NCBI RefSeq assembly: GCF_020171925.1
Contig: NZ_JAIVAR010000002.1
Coordinates: forward strand, 186,001-250,000
Length of the DNA: 64,000 nucleotides
Origin: Rossellomorea aquimaris
Lineage (GTDB): Bacteria; Bacillota; Bacilli; Bacillales; Bacillaceae_B
Reading direction: 5' to 3'
Shown here: positions 8,127-17,079 of the stretch, piece by piece
Numbering within the stretch: position 1 is the first letter of the stretch
Layout of the letters: each line of letters opens with the position of its first letter
Program-made: the position numbers and the translations under genes
Notes under the pieces: model-generated
What the model saw: the letters and a program-made list of their open reading frames with translations, nothing else
Told to the model about the DNA's origin: nothing
The model's database searches: none

Positions 8127-8567
8127 TTGACAGACAACAGCATTGAATCGACCCCTGTCAAAATTCACTTGAAAACGAATGTTACGATCGGTGACGACAG
8201 CGATGCATTTGAACTCGTATCGTTCGGCCGATTTTATGAAAAAGACGATGCGTTTTTCCTCAAGTACGATGAAGTACAGGAGGAGGGGACCATCCACACG
8301 GTCGTCAAAGTGACGGACACGCAGGCACTGATCCTGAGAAGCGGTGCCGTCAAGATGAGAATGGTGTTCAACGAATGGGAAGAGATGAACGGCTCCTATG
8401 AAAGCGAGCTCGGGACCCTCTTACTGAAGACGAAAACAAAAAAACTTTCACATACAAAACATCTGTCGAAGGCGGAAGGGGATTTCAACCTTTCGTATGA
8501 GCTGATCATGCAGGGAAGCTCGGTCGGAGATTATGAAATGTCGATCAACTTTAAGGAGGAAGAATAG
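8127..8567 (+). CDS. ywiB: YwiB family protein (DUF1934)
   Basis: A 146-residue predicted beta-barrel protein of the DUF1934/YwiB family, located directly before argS as in B. subtilis. The family signature regions are visible as [21 protein letters not shown] and [11 protein letters not shown]. The start is uncertain: TTG at 8127 follows AAAGGA at 8111-8116 with long spacing, while GTG at 8118 would be too close to it. The stop is only 4 bp before the argS ATG, so translation is probably coupled. Its function is unknown. Confidence 0.8.
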   Translation: MTDNSIESTPVKIHLKTNVTIGDDSDAFELVSFGRFYEKDDAFFLKYDEVQEEGTIHTVVKVTDTQALILRSGAVKMRMVFNEWEEMNGSYESELGTLLLKTKTKKLSHTKHLSKAEGDFNLSYELIMQGSSVGDYEMSINFKEEE

Positions 8568-8571
8568 GCGT

Positions 8572-10242
8572 ATGAATATCGTCGAGAAAGTACAAGAAAA
8601 TCTGAAATCCGAAATCAAGGCAAGCGTCCTGAAAGCGGGACTAGCTACCGAAGATCAGCTTCCGGACATCATCCTTGAGACACCGAAGGAAAAATCCCAC
8701 GGAGACTACTCCACGAACATGGCGATGCAGCTGGCTCGTGTGGCGAAAAAAGCCCCACGCATGATCGCAGAAGACATTATGGCAAATTTCGATCAATCAA
8801 AGGCTTCAATTGAGAAGATGGAAATCGCCGGACCTGGCTTCATCAACTTTTTCATGAATAATGATTATTTGACTGACCTGATCCCGATGATCCTTGATGA
8901 GGGCCACGAGTACGGGCAAACAGATGCTGGAAACGGTGAGCGTGTCAACGTCGAGTTTGTTTCGGCGAATCCGACCGGTGATCTTCACCTTGGACATGCC
9001 CGCGGTGCGGCTGTCGGTGATTCCCTCTGTAATGTTCTTGAAAAGGCTGGTTACAACGTGACGCGTGAGTATTACATCAATGACGCCGGTAACCAGATCC
9101 ATAACCTTGCAAAATCAGTGGAGGCTCGTTACTTCCAAGCGCTTGGCCAAGATGTGGCGGTGCCTGAAGATGGCTATCATGGTGCGGATATCATCGGAAT
9201 CGGTAAGCAGCTTGCGGAGGAGTTCGGTTCCAAGTATGCGGACGCAAGCGAAGAGGAACGCTATAAATTTTTCCGTGAATACGGTCTGAAAGTGGAAATG
9301 TCCAAGCTTCAGAAGGACCTTGAGATGTTCCGTGTGCCATTCAATGTGTGGTATTCAGAAACGTCCCTTTATGAAAACGGCAAGATCGATGCGGCACTTT
9401 CCAAGCTTCGTGAAAACGGTCATGTCTATGAAGAAGACGGTGCGACATGGTTCCGTTCGACTGAGCTTGGCGACGATAAAGACCGCGTGTTGATCAAGAA
9501 CGACGGAACATATACGTATCTGACTCCTGATATTTCATACCATCAGGATAAATTCGAGCGTGGGCATGATGTACTCATCAACATTTGGGGAGCGGACCAC
9601 CACGGATATATCCCTCGTATGAAAGCGGCGATCGAAGCACTTGGCTTTGACCGCGAAAAGCTTGAAGTGGCCGTGATCCAGCTCGTCCACCTTTACAAAA
9701 ACGGCGAGAAGATGAAAATGAGTAAACGTACGGGGAAAGCCGTGACGATGCGTGAGCTTGTCGAAGAGGTCGGCCTCGATGCCGTTCGTTACTTCTTCGC
9801 GATGAGAAGCGCGGATACTCATATGGACTTCGACCTGGATCTTGCCGTGTCTCAGTCCAATGAAAACCCTGTGTATTATGCTCAATATGCACATGCCCGT
9901 ATCTGTTCGATCCTGCGCCAGGCGGAAGAGTCCGGTCTTGCATCAGAAGACCGCCTTGACCTGAGCCTGATCGGAACGGAAAAAGAAGTAGATCTTCTGA
10001 AGAAACTGGGAGAATTCCCACAAATGATCGCCGATGCTGCAGAGAAGCGTACACCTCACCGTGTCGCGAACTACATCAACGACCTGGCATCAGCGTTCCA
10101 TAGCTTCTATAACGCCAACAAAGTTCTCGACGAAGAAAACCGTGAGCTCACAACGGCCCGCCTTGCACTCGTTCAAGCGGTGCGCGTGACGCTCCAGAAC
10201 GCACTCGCCCTCATCGGTGTAGCGGCTCCAGAAAAAATGTAA
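8572..10242 (+). CDS. argS: Arginyl-tRNA synthetase
   Basis: A 556-residue class I aminoacyl-tRNA synthetase that charges tRNA-Arg in the cytoplasm. The ATP-binding HLGH signature ([13 protein letters not shown], about residue 135) and a KMSKR loop (about residue 382) are present, with the ArgS N-terminal additional domain before them and an alpha-helical anticodon-binding domain ending [11 protein letters not shown]. The length equals that of B. subtilis ArgS. The ATG at 8572 follows AAGGAGGA at 8553-8560. It is probably co-transcribed with ywiB. Confidence 0.97.
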   Translation: MNIVEKVQENLKSEIKASVLKAGLATEDQLPDIILETPKEKSHGDYSTNMAMQLARVAKKAPRMIAEDIMANFDQSKASIEKMEIAGPGFINFFMNNDYLTDLIPMILDEGHEYGQTDAGNGERVNVEFVSANPTGDLHLGHARGAAVGDSLCNVLEKAGYNVTREYYINDAGNQIHNLAKSVEARYFQALGQDVAVPEDGYHGADIIGIGKQLAEEFGSKYADASEEERYKFFREYGLKVEMSKLQKDLEMFRVPFNVWYSETSLYENGKIDAALSKLRENGHVYEEDGATWFRSTELGDDKDRVLIKNDGTYTYLTPDISYHQDKFERGHDVLINIWGADHHGYIPRMKAAIEALGFDREKLEVAVIQLVHLYKNGEKMKMSKRTGKAVTMRELVEEVGLDAVRYFFAMRSADTHMDFDLDLAVSQSNENPVYYAQYAHARICSILRQAEESGLASEDRLDLSLIGTEKEVDLLKKLGEFPQMIADAAEKRTPHRVANYINDLASAFHSFYNANKVLDEENRELTTARLALVQAVRVTLQNALALIGVAAPEKM

Positions 10243-10248
10243 CTCATC

Positions 10249-10294
10249 GAAGGTACGTCCCTCATCGCTTTAACGCAACGAGGGACGTACCTTC
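10249..10294. repeat. Family A palindrome, copy 4
   Basis: A full 46 bp copy starting 7 bp after the argS stop; arms GAAGGTACGTCCCTCATCG and CGAGGGACGTACCTTC. Confidence 0.9.
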
Positions 10295-10365
10295 CTTTTT
10301 AATAATTTCCTCCGTTTAACGTATAATAGGGGAAGACCCATACGGAACTGCCTAGGAGGTTATCC

Positions 10366-10545
10366 ATGAAGACTGTAGTATTGGCCATTGTGACTGGATT
10401 TGTAGTAGGATTCATCTTTGCCCTGTTCAAGCTTCCGATCCCCGCACCGCCTGCCTTGGCGGGAATCGCCGGGATCGTCGGGATTTATTTGGGGTTCAAG
10501 GCATTCATGGCGATTCAGCCGTGGATCGAGTCGGTGTTGAAATAG
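10366..10545 (+). CDS. XapX domain small membrane protein
   Basis: A 59-residue hydrophobic protein beginning MKTVVLAIVTGFVVGFIFAL, with two predicted membrane segments and the central FKLPIPAPPALAGI motif typical of XapX (DUF1427) proteins. The ATG at 10366 has a TAGGAGG ribosome binding site 5-11 bp upstream, and a TATAAT element lies at 10322-10327. Family members occur widely near permeases and in Bacillus; no biochemical role is established. The gene has lost its intact downstream terminator to the IS insertion. Confidence 0.8.
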   Translation: MKTVVLAIVTGFVVGFIFALFKLPIPAPPALAGIAGIVGIYLGFKAFMAIQPWIESVLK

Positions 10546-10630
10546 GAAGGGTGCCGTGCTCGGCCCGCCGTCTATCGGTTCCGTGCGACGCACTGCACCA
10601 GCTCTACATAGGTTAAAGAAGAGGTGACTT

Positions 10631-10681
10631 GAAGGTACGTCCCTCATCACTGTAAAGCATGAAAGGACCCGCTCCCATCGA
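10631..10681 (+). repeat. Family A left arm fused to the left half of an IS-split terminator
   Basis: GAAGGTACGTCCCTCATCAC begins a family A copy, but the right arm is replaced by AAAGGACCCGCTCCC. That is the left arm of a terminator whose right arm (GGGGGCGGGTCCTTT, then TTTT) lies at 12114 onwards, on the other side of the IS element. Confidence 0.7.
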
Positions 10682-10713
10682 TGAAGTGAACCCAAAAAGT
10701 TAAACACTTATAA

Positions 10714-11547
10714 TTAAGCAACTAAAGAGGTCTGAACTCGGTATTGTACTGGGCTCAGGCCTTTTAACTTTGCTTTAATTCGTTTGTGATTGTAATAGTA
10801 GATATAATTATCTAGTTCAAGCTTAAAATGAGACATGCTTTCAAATTCTTGTAGGTATAATAATTCTGACTTTAATACCCCGAAGAAACTTTCCATGACC
10901 GCATTATCTAGGCAATTACCTTTACGAGACATACTTTGTTTTATTCCATGTGAATTTAATGTATATGAAAATTGACGCATTTGATAATGCCAGCCTTGAT
11001 CTGAATGGAGGATAGGGGTATCTCCTTCTTTTAAGCAATCTATTGCTTGATCTAACATCTTTGAGACTAGTGGATAGACGGGTCGAGTCTCTATATTATA
11101 AGAAATTATTTCACCATTATATAAATCCAGAATAGGTGATAGATATAATTTTTCACCAAATAAATGGAACTCTGTTACATCCGTTACCCATTTTTCATTA
11201 GGCTGAGTTGCGACAAAGTTACGTTCTAAAATATTAGGGGCAATTTTGCCAACCTTTCCTTGATAAGAACGATATTTTTTCATACGGACAAGACATTTTA
11301 ATCCCAGGGTTTTCATTAACCGGTACACCGTTTTGTGATTAATAATAATACCACGATTCTGTATCTCTAGCGTTATACGGCGATAACCATATCTACCTTT
11401 ATGCTCGTGAAAGATAGTAGAAATCAATGATTTGATTTCAATATATTTATCTTCTCTCTTCTTAGTCCAATAATAATAAGTACTACGTTTAATACCTGCA
11501 ATTTTGATAAGTTTACTAATAGGAAATTCGTTCCTTAGTTCATGCAC
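10714..11547 (-). CDS. IS3 family transposase OrfB (DDE integrase)
   Basis: This 277-residue frame holds the HTH_21-like N-terminus and rve integrase core. The DDE residues can be placed at [16 protein letters not shown] and [14 protein letters not shown], which match the spacing of IS3 elements. The frame-specific start is a GTG overlapping the OrfA stop (TAGTG), but the functional transposase is probably an OrfA-OrfB fusion made by -1 frameshifting, because the OrfB frame is open back to the A6G slippery site at 11604-11610. Confidence 0.93.
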   Translation of the reverse strand: MHELRNEFPISKLIKIAGIKRSTYYYWTKKREDKYIEIKSLISTIFHEHKGRYGYRRITLEIQNRGIIINHKTVYRLMKTLGLKCLVRMKKYRSYQGKVGKIAPNILERNFVATQPNEKWVTDVTEFHLFGEKLYLSPILDLYNGEIISYNIETRPVYPLVSKMLDQAIDCLKEGDTPILHSDQGWHYQMRQFSYTLNSHGIKQSMSRKGNCLDNAVMESFFGVLKSELLYLQEFESMSHFKLELDNYIYYYNHKRIKAKLKGLSPVQYRVQTSLVA

Positions 11548-12074
11548 TACTTGCGCTTGGATCTTCCTTGTAATGCTTCCTTTTCTTGAACTAAGGCTCT
11601 CAACTTTTTTAAATAGGCATTTTCCATACGTAACCGTTCATTTTCTTCTTGTAATGCTTCTAACGAATTATCAATAGACTTGGCTTTCTTTGTTTCCTTT
11701 TTCACGGATGGACGCCCCCTCTTTCCTGGTTGTAGGCCGTCTATCCCTTTTTCTTCAAATAACCTTCTCCATTTCCTTATGTTACTTGGATCAGGAATGT
11801 TAAAAATAGCTGCAGTTTCATTAGGTGACGTCCTATTATTGTTCATATAAGTTAGTACGTCTAGTTTATACTGAGCAGAATAGCTTGTATAGGATTTCTT
11901 AAAGGCTTCTGTACCATGATGTTCATATTGTTTCACCCAATTTCTAACTACAGCTGTACTAGTACCCAAATCTTTTGCCAATGTAGTAAAACTTTTATGC
12001 CCTTTTAAATAACTAATCGTAGCTTCTAACTTTTCTTCTGAAGTGAATTTGGTCATAAAAAACTGCACCTCCAA
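11547..12074 (-). CDS. IS3 family transposase OrfA (helix-turn-helix)
   Basis: A 175-residue protein with two helix-turn-helix-like repeats ([20 protein letters not shown] and the later [18 protein letters not shown]) and a C-terminal leucine-zipper-like coiled coil ([20 protein letters not shown]) used for dimerisation in the IS150 group. The stop overlaps the OrfB GTG. A slippery A-AAA-AAG heptamer occurs near its 3' end, in frame. Confidence 0.92.
   Translation of the reverse strand: MEVQFFMTKFTSEEKLEATISYLKGHKSFTTLAKDLGTSTAVVRNWVKQYEHHGTEAFKKSYTSYSAQYKLDVLTYMNNNRTSPNETAAIFNIPDPSNIRKWRRLFEEKGIDGLQPGKRGRPSVKKETKKAKSIDNSLEALQEENERLRMENAYLKKLRALVQEKEALQGRSKRK
11604..11610 (-). other. Programmed -1 frameshift site (A6G)
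   Basis: On the minus strand the heptamer AAAAAAG is read in OrfA frame as A-AAA-AAG. A -1 shift enters the frame of OrfB, which stays open for 19 codons before its GTG. This is the established IS150/IS911-type mechanism for making OrfAB. Confidence 0.8.
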
Positions 12075-12143
12075 TTATTAGATTGTGTCTAACAATTGGG
12101 GTGCAGTTCACGATAGGGGGCGGGTCCTTTTTTATGATGGGTA

Positions 12144-13097
12144 TCACCATTCGAGTGTTCCGCCGCTTGGGCGCTTGACGCCGCGGATGGCGGAGAGGTC
12201 CTCGGTCAGTTTGAGCATGGCGAGGTCTTTGTTTTTGGCTTCGATCATGAAGTCCACGTCCTGGCCGATTTTCTTCAATGTTTTAAAAAACGGCTCGACG
12301 AAATCGGGGTCCACATCGTCGGCATGGGAACGAAAGGCCTTCTCGGACTTCGGGGATGAGATATGGATCTTCGGGACAAGATCCCGTCTTTCCCATGTAG
12401 CGAAAATATCCTCCAAATAATCTTCAAGCGGCTCATCCGAAGGGTTCGCCTCATGGTGGTGGATATCAAGCACCATCGGGATATCTTCTTTCTGACAGGC
12501 GGTGAGCGTCTCTGCCACATTGTACGTTTTGTCATCATTCTCGAGCGTCATGATGTCCTTCACCTCGGGAGGTATCGCCTGCACGTTCTCGTGAAATCGC
12601 TCGAGTGCCGCCTTTTTATCCCCGTACGTCCCCCCGATATGGATATTGATCACCGCTTCTTTCTCGACTCCCATATACTCAAGCATCCTGTAATGGTACA
12701 CCATGTCCTTCACAGCATTATCCGTCACATGCTGCTTCGGGCTTGTGAACAGCGTGAACTGATTCGGATGGAAGCTTGCGCGGATCCCGAACTTCCTGAT
12801 CAAGTCACCGAGCTCCTTCCACTCTTTCTTAAAAGGGGAATAGAAATCCCATTCGACGTCAGGATGCGTCGCAAGCGGGACAAGCGAGCTCGAAAGCCTG
12901 TACACATTGATTTCATGGGCGGCACAGTAATACAGGATGCGCTTTGTATGCTGGAGATTCATGCGTGTGACGTCGATCAGCTTATCCATGCGTTCTGCGG
13001 AAGGCAGCTCGGTGAATCTCCTATACGTCATCGTCTTCGCGGGACTGCACTCCCATAATGCCAGAGCATTAGCCACAAATCCCAGTCGTACCCTCAT
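12144..13097 (-). CDS. uvsE: UV damage repair endonuclease
   Basis: A 317-residue TIM-barrel UV endonuclease (UvsE/UVDE) that incises DNA 5' of UV photoproducts. Conserved metal-binding segments are visible: SFHPNQF, NIHIGGTYGDK, ENDDKTYN, DIHHHEANP and KIHISSPK. The ATG at 13097 follows a TTTAGGAGGG ribosome binding site. The gene is known as ywjD/uvsE in B. subtilis and lies beside clsB there too. The cls gene stops 12 bp upstream of the uvsE start, so the two are probably co-transcribed on the minus strand. Confidence 0.93.
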   Translation of the reverse strand: MRVRLGFVANALALWECSPAKTMTYRRFTELPSAERMDKLIDVTRMNLQHTKRILYYCAAHEINVYRLSSSLVPLATHPDVEWDFYSPFKKEWKELGDLIRKFGIRASFHPNQFTLFTSPKQHVTDNAVKDMVYHYRMLEYMGVEKEAVINIHIGGTYGDKKAALERFHENVQAIPPEVKDIMTLENDDKTYNVAETLTACQKEDIPMVLDIHHHEANPSDEPLEDYLEDIFATWERRDLVPKIHISSPKSEKAFRSHADDVDPDFVEPFFKTLKKIGQDVDFMIEAKNKDLAMLKLTEDLSAIRGVKRPSGGTLEW

Positions 13098-13109
13098 GCT
13101 GCATCCCTC

Positions 13110-14321
13110 CTAAAGCAGAATCGAAATCGTCGATGCGACCCTTTCTTTCATTCGTGTCAATAGCGACACATTATCCAAATCGTGAGCCGTCAGCCGCTCC
13201 GATGCCTGGATGTCCTTGTCGACCTCTTTTTTTACTATTTCAATAAAATGTTTATCGTAGATTATGTTATTCAGTTCAAGATTCAGATGAAAGCTGCGCT
13301 GATCGAAATTTGCCGTCCCGATGTCACAAAAATGATCATCGACAATCATGAGCTTCCCGTGATAAAAACCGTTCATATACTGATGGACGTTTGCCCCTTT
13401 TGCAAGGAGTGGCCTGAAATAAGGAAACGCCGCTTCTTTCACAAGGGCATGATCCGCCTGGTTCGGGACGATGATGGAGACACTCACCCCGCGGTCGAGT
13501 GCATTCAACAGTTTCTCCAACAGGAACTTGGTCGGTATGAAATACGGGGTCCCGATGAAAATCGATTTCTCCGCCTCATCGATGAACTCACCGAAGAACC
13601 CTTCGATATTGACTCCTTCCGTAGGGAAGATGCGGTGCTTCACCTTTCCCTTCCCGGCAGGTGGAAAATAGATTTCTTCATGCTGAAGATCCTTTTTCGT
13701 CGCACGGTGCCAGTCGACAGCGAACTCCGATTGCAGGTCGTGCACACCCTCGCCCTCAAGCCTCATATGATAATCCCTCCAGGGTGACAGCTCCGGTTTC
13801 TCATTTTCATCGATGTATTCCTTTCCGACATTGTAACCCCCAAGATAGCCGGTCGTCCCGTCAATCACGGTGATCTTCCGGTGGTTCCGCTGCTGGGAGC
13901 TGAAGAAAAGGAAGGGCGGCTTCACCTTCTGACAAAAGGCGACCTCCACGCCTACCGTCTTCAAGGTCCGGATCTTGGACGTTGGTACCTGCATGCTTCC
14001 GATCTGATCCATCAGCAACCTGACCTTCACGCCCTGTTTCGCCTTTTCCTCTAACAGATCCATGAAACGGTAGCCGAGATGATCGTTCTGAACGATATAA
14101 AACAGGACGTGAATGGAGGACTTAGCATTCTTGATATCCGTGAACATCTTATCGAACAGTTCAGGTCCACGGGAAATCAAAGATATATCACTATAACGAT
14201 CTTTATAATTGCGTCTTGTGCGTGTGCGAATGAATCGGCTGCGGCCGAGCTTGAAATCGACCACCATCCAAAGGATCACGAGCCCCATGATCAGCAGGAG
14301 ATAAAATAACCACATGTACAT
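13110..14321 (-). CDS. clsB: Cardiolipin synthase (phospholipase D family)
   Basis: A membrane-anchored enzyme of about 403 residues that condenses phosphatidylglycerol into cardiolipin. One N-terminal membrane segment (MWLFYLLLIMGLVILWMVV) precedes two PLD domains with HKD motifs, HRKITVIDG and HGKLMIVDDHFCDIGTANFD. The longest ORF begins at 14459, but I placed the start at 14321 (or 14315), where the protein matches the YwjE/ClsB architecture with one membrane segment near the N-terminus; the ribosome binding site there is weak (GAGAG). It is divergent from fadF. Confidence 0.85.
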   Translation of the reverse strand: MYMWLFYLLLIMGLVILWMVVDFKLGRSRFIRTRTRRNYKDRYSDISLISRGPELFDKMFTDIKNAKSSIHVLFYIVQNDHLGYRFMDLLEEKAKQGVKVRLLMDQIGSMQVPTSKIRTLKTVGVEVAFCQKVKPPFLFFSSQQRNHRKITVIDGTTGYLGGYNVGKEYIDENEKPELSPWRDYHMRLEGEGVHDLQSEFAVDWHRATKKDLQHEEIYFPPAGKGKVKHRIFPTEGVNIEGFFGEFIDEAEKSIFIGTPYFIPTKFLLEKLLNALDRGVSVSIIVPNQADHALVKEAAFPYFRPLLAKGANVHQYMNGFYHGKLMIVDDHFCDIGTANFDQRSFHLNLELNNIIYDKHFIEIVKKEVDKDIQASERLTAHDLDNVSLLTRMKERVASTISILL

Positions 14322-14480
14322 CACTCTCTCATCATCAATAAAGTTAGTATGTCCGTATTTCTGCATTGTGCTCCACTTTTTTGTTATTCCCTGAATGATG
14401 ATCGGGCGAAACCTTTTCTTGAACGTTTCAAGCGATTCAGGGAGTATGTAAGTTCTCATACAGGAGTTGTAAAAAAATCG

Positions 14481-14508
14481 TTGACTGAATGCTCATTCAT
14501 TATATAAT
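14481..14508 (+). promoter_or_regulatory. SigA promoter overlapped by a FadR-like operator
   Basis: TTGACT (14481-14486), a 16 bp spacer and TATAAT (14503-14508). The core TGACTGAATGCTCATTCA at 14482-14499 matches the B. subtilis FadR consensus TGAATGANTANTCATTCA at 14 of its 16 fixed positions and sits between and over the -35 element. Repression by a FadR that is released by long-chain acyl-CoA is the expected control for fadF. Confidence 0.75.
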
Positions 14509-14605
14509 GGACATAAGGACATTTTTCAGAATATTAATTTGGTTTGTAAAAGTTTGAACAAAGGGGACGTTCATTTGCGAGCCAGAAAAGGGGGAGAGAC
14601 TTGAG

Positions 14606-16720
14606 ATGAATGGATTACTCATTCTCAATTGGATTGCGTTCATTTTTGTAACCGTTTACGCGCTGAGTTTGTTTGTGTATGTGGTCAAAACGAGAATTGA
14701 ATATATCAAGCTTGGTAAGAAAGTCGAATTCGACAAGCGATTCAAGGAACGCTTTGAAAAAATCATGGTCAACGTCTTCGGACAGAAGAAGCTATTGAAG
14801 GATAAGAAAAGTGGTGCAATCCACGTTATGTTCTTCTACGGTTTCATCTTGGTACAGTTCGGGGCGATCGACTTCATCATCAAAGGGCTGGCACCGGGCA
14901 ACCATCTGCCACTGGGACCACTGTATCCAGGCTTCACGTTCTTCCAGGAACTTGTCACACTGATGATCCTGGTCGCAGTCGTATGGGCATTCCACCGCCG
15001 TTATGTGGAAAAGCTCGTCCGTCTGAAAAGGGGCTTCAAATCAGGGCTCGTGCTCTTATTCATCGGAGGCTTGATGCTTTCCGTCCTGGTCGGGAACGGA
15101 ATGAGCTTAATCTGGCACGGTGAAGAGCTTGCCTGGACCGAACCAGTCGCGTCACTGATCGGAGGATCACTCGGGGCAATCGGGGAGACGGCATCAATCG
15201 TCATCTTCTACATTGCATGGTGGATCCACCTTGTATTCTTACTTGCTTTCTTGGTGTACGTGCCGCAATCCAAGCACGCTCACTTGATCGCAGGACCAGC
15301 CAACGTATTTTTTAACCGTTTAGACAACCCTGGGAAACTGAAGGCGATCGACTTTGAAGACGAGTCTGCCGAAAGCTTCGGGGTAGGAAAAATAGAAGAG
15401 TTCACGCAGCATCAGATGATTGATTTCTATGCATGTGTGGAGTGTGGACGCTGTACGAATATGTGTCCGGCATCTGGCACAGGGAAGATGCTGTCGCCGA
15501 TGGACTTGATCGTCAAGCTACGTGATCATCTGACGAATCACGGTGCGGCCGTCACGCAAAAGAAGCCGTGGGTGCCGACATTCGCATTCAACGGGACGAA
15601 AGGAAACCAGCTTGCGATGGCAAGTGCGACACAGGCAGCTGAAGAAGCGGCAGCAGGTGCTGCATACAGTCCATCATTGATCGGGGACGTCATCACGGAA
15701 GAGGAGATCTGGGCATGTACTACGTGCCGTAACTGTGAAGACCAATGTCCGGTCATGAACGAACACGTTGACAAAATCATCGACCTCCGCCGTTACCTTG
15801 TATTGACGGAAGGGAAAATGGACGCAGATGCACAGCGCGCGATGCAAAACATCGAGCGTCAAGGTAACCCTTGGGGCCTTAACCGTAAAGAGCGCGAAAA
15901 CTGGCGCGAAGCAAGGGAAGACGTTCACATCCCGACGGTCAAGGAAATGAAAAAAGCGGGAGAAGACTTCGAATTCTTATTCTGGGTCGGATCCATGGGG
16001 TCATTCGATAACCGAAGCCAAAAAATCGCGCTTTCGTTTGCTAAATTGATGAACGAAGCAGGCGTGAAATTCGCGATCCTCGGTAACAAAGAGAAAAACT
16101 CAGGCGATACACCTCGCCGCTTGGGGAATGAATTCCTGTTCCAAGAGCTTGCGACGAACAATATCGCCGAATTCGAAAAGAATGAAGTCAAGAAGATCGT
16201 CACAATCGATCCGCATGCTTATAACATTTTCAAAAATGAATATCCGGATTTCGGACTCGAAGCGGAAGTCTATCACCACACCGAGCTTCTCTATGACTTG
16301 GTGAAGGATGGCCGCCTGAAGCCGCAATACGAAGTGAACGAAACCATCACGTTCCATGATTCGTGCTACCTCGGCCGCTACAACGAAGTGTACGATCCAC
16401 CGCGTGAAATCCTGAAATCGATCTCCGGCGTCAAACTCGTCGAGATGGAGCGTAACCGCGAAAAAGGAATGTGCTGTGGAGCCGGCGGGGGACTCATGTG
16501 GATGGAAGAAGATACGGGCCACCGCGTCAACGTATCCCGTACAGAGCAGGCGCTTGCCGTCAGCCCGTCCGTCATCAGCTCCGGCTGCCCGTACTGCCTA
16601 ACGATGCTGTCCGATGGTACGAAAGCGAAGGAAGTCGAAGAAAACGTCTCCACACTGGACGTTGCCGAGCTTCTTGAAAAAGCGATCTGCGGCAATCGGA
16701 ACGATGAAGTAGTCGCATAA
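14606..16720 (+). CDS. fadF: FadF-type iron-sulfur membrane oxidoreductase
   Basis: This 704-residue protein has an N-terminal integral membrane region (about six helices, residues 1-240), two 4Fe-4S cluster motifs (CVECGRCTNMC and CTTCRNCEDQCP) and a C-terminal pair of CCG domains (HDSCYLGRYNE and KGMCCGAGGG). It resembles heterodisulfide reductase HdrDE fusions and B. subtilis YwjF/FadF. The probable role is transfer of electrons from acyl-CoA dehydrogenase/ETF to membrane quinone during beta-oxidation; this is inferred. The ATG at 14606 follows GGGGGAGAG. It heads the acyl-CoA degradation cluster but is followed by its own terminator. Confidence 0.9.
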   Translation: MNGLLILNWIAFIFVTVYALSLFVYVVKTRIEYIKLGKKVEFDKRFKERFEKIMVNVFGQKKLLKDKKSGAIHVMFFYGFILVQFGAIDFIIKGLAPGNHLPLGPLYPGFTFFQELVTLMILVAVVWAFHRRYVEKLVRLKRGFKSGLVLLFIGGLMLSVLVGNGMSLIWHGEELAWTEPVASLIGGSLGAIGETASIVIFYIAWWIHLVFLLAFLVYVPQSKHAHLIAGPANVFFNRLDNPGKLKAIDFEDESAESFGVGKIEEFTQHQMIDFYACVECGRCTNMCPASGTGKMLSPMDLIVKLRDHLTNHGAAVTQKKPWVPTFAFNGTKGNQLAMASATQAAEEAAAGAAYSPSLIGDVITEEEIWACTTCRNCEDQCPVMNEHVDKIIDLRRYLVLTEGKMDADAQRAMQNIERQGNPWGLNRKERENWREAREDVHIPTVKEMKKAGEDFEFLFWVGSMGSFDNRSQKIALSFAKLMNEAGVKFAILGNKEKNSGDTPRRLGNEFLFQELATNNIAEFEKNEVKKIVTIDPHAYNIFKNEYPDFGLEAEVYHHTELLYDLVKDGRLKPQYEVNETITFHDSCYLGRYNEVYDPPREILKSISGVKLVEMERNREKGMCCGAGGGLMWMEEDTGHRVNVSRTEQALAVSPSVISSGCPYCLTMLSDGTKAKEVEENVSTLDVAELLEKAICGNRNDEVVA

Positions 16721-16750
16721 CACAATAACTTTTTCAGATGAAAAGAAATC

Positions 16751-16804
16751 AACAGGAGTGAAACAACATAACCATCATGATGGCGTTTCACTCCTGTTTT
16801 ATTA
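16751..16804 (+). terminator. Strong terminator of fadF
   Basis: A perfect 14 bp stem (AACAGGAGTGAAAC/GTTTCACTCCTGTT) is followed by TTATTATT. It separates fadF from the thiolase operon. Confidence 0.9.
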
Positions 16805-16878
16805 TTCTAGGAAAATAATAAGATTGAAAAATAAAAACTTTCTAAAAAGTCATACCGTTTTACACAATTTTGAAGTAC

Positions 16879-17001
16879 AATGAAGATAGTGGAAAGGGAC
16901 GGAATTTGTCCCTTCATCTTTTGGGAATTGGTCGAGCGAGCGTTCAGTCGAAATGATGGGAGCCCGAATGAATACCAAGTACCCCCGGGGAACCTTCCCC
17001 G
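16879..17001 (+). promoter_or_regulatory. Structured leader upstream of the thiolase gene
   Basis: The 275 bp between the fadF terminator and the thiolase start holds a TACAAT -10-like element (16876-16881), a hairpin AAGGGAC/GTCCCTT with outer AAGAT/ATCTT followed by TTTT (about 16882-16920), and a perfect palindrome CGGGGAACCTTCCCCG (16986-17001). The first hairpin is terminator-like; the second could be an operator. No known regulator motif was recognised. Confidence 0.35.
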
Positions 17002-17079
17002 AAATTTATTACTTATCCGGAAATTTGAAAGCGTATACAAATTGGTTCTCAAACTGAAAGAAAAAGGAGAGAGATTGAT

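Larger units (their letters stand above)
10682..12110 (-). mobile_element. IS3 family (IS150-like) insertion sequence, complete
   Basis: A 1429 bp element with imperfect terminal inverted repeats beginning TGAAGTGAACCCAAAAAG (left) and TGAACTGCACCCCAATTG (right, reverse complement), flanked by a 3 bp CGA direct repeat (10679-10681 and 12111-12113). It carries two overlapping transposase frames on the minus strand. Its AT-rich sequence contrasts with the neighbouring genes, which suggests recent arrival. Both ends and both frames are intact, so it may be active. Without it, the flanks join into a terminator hairpin, so the target was the hairpin loop. Confidence 0.93.
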
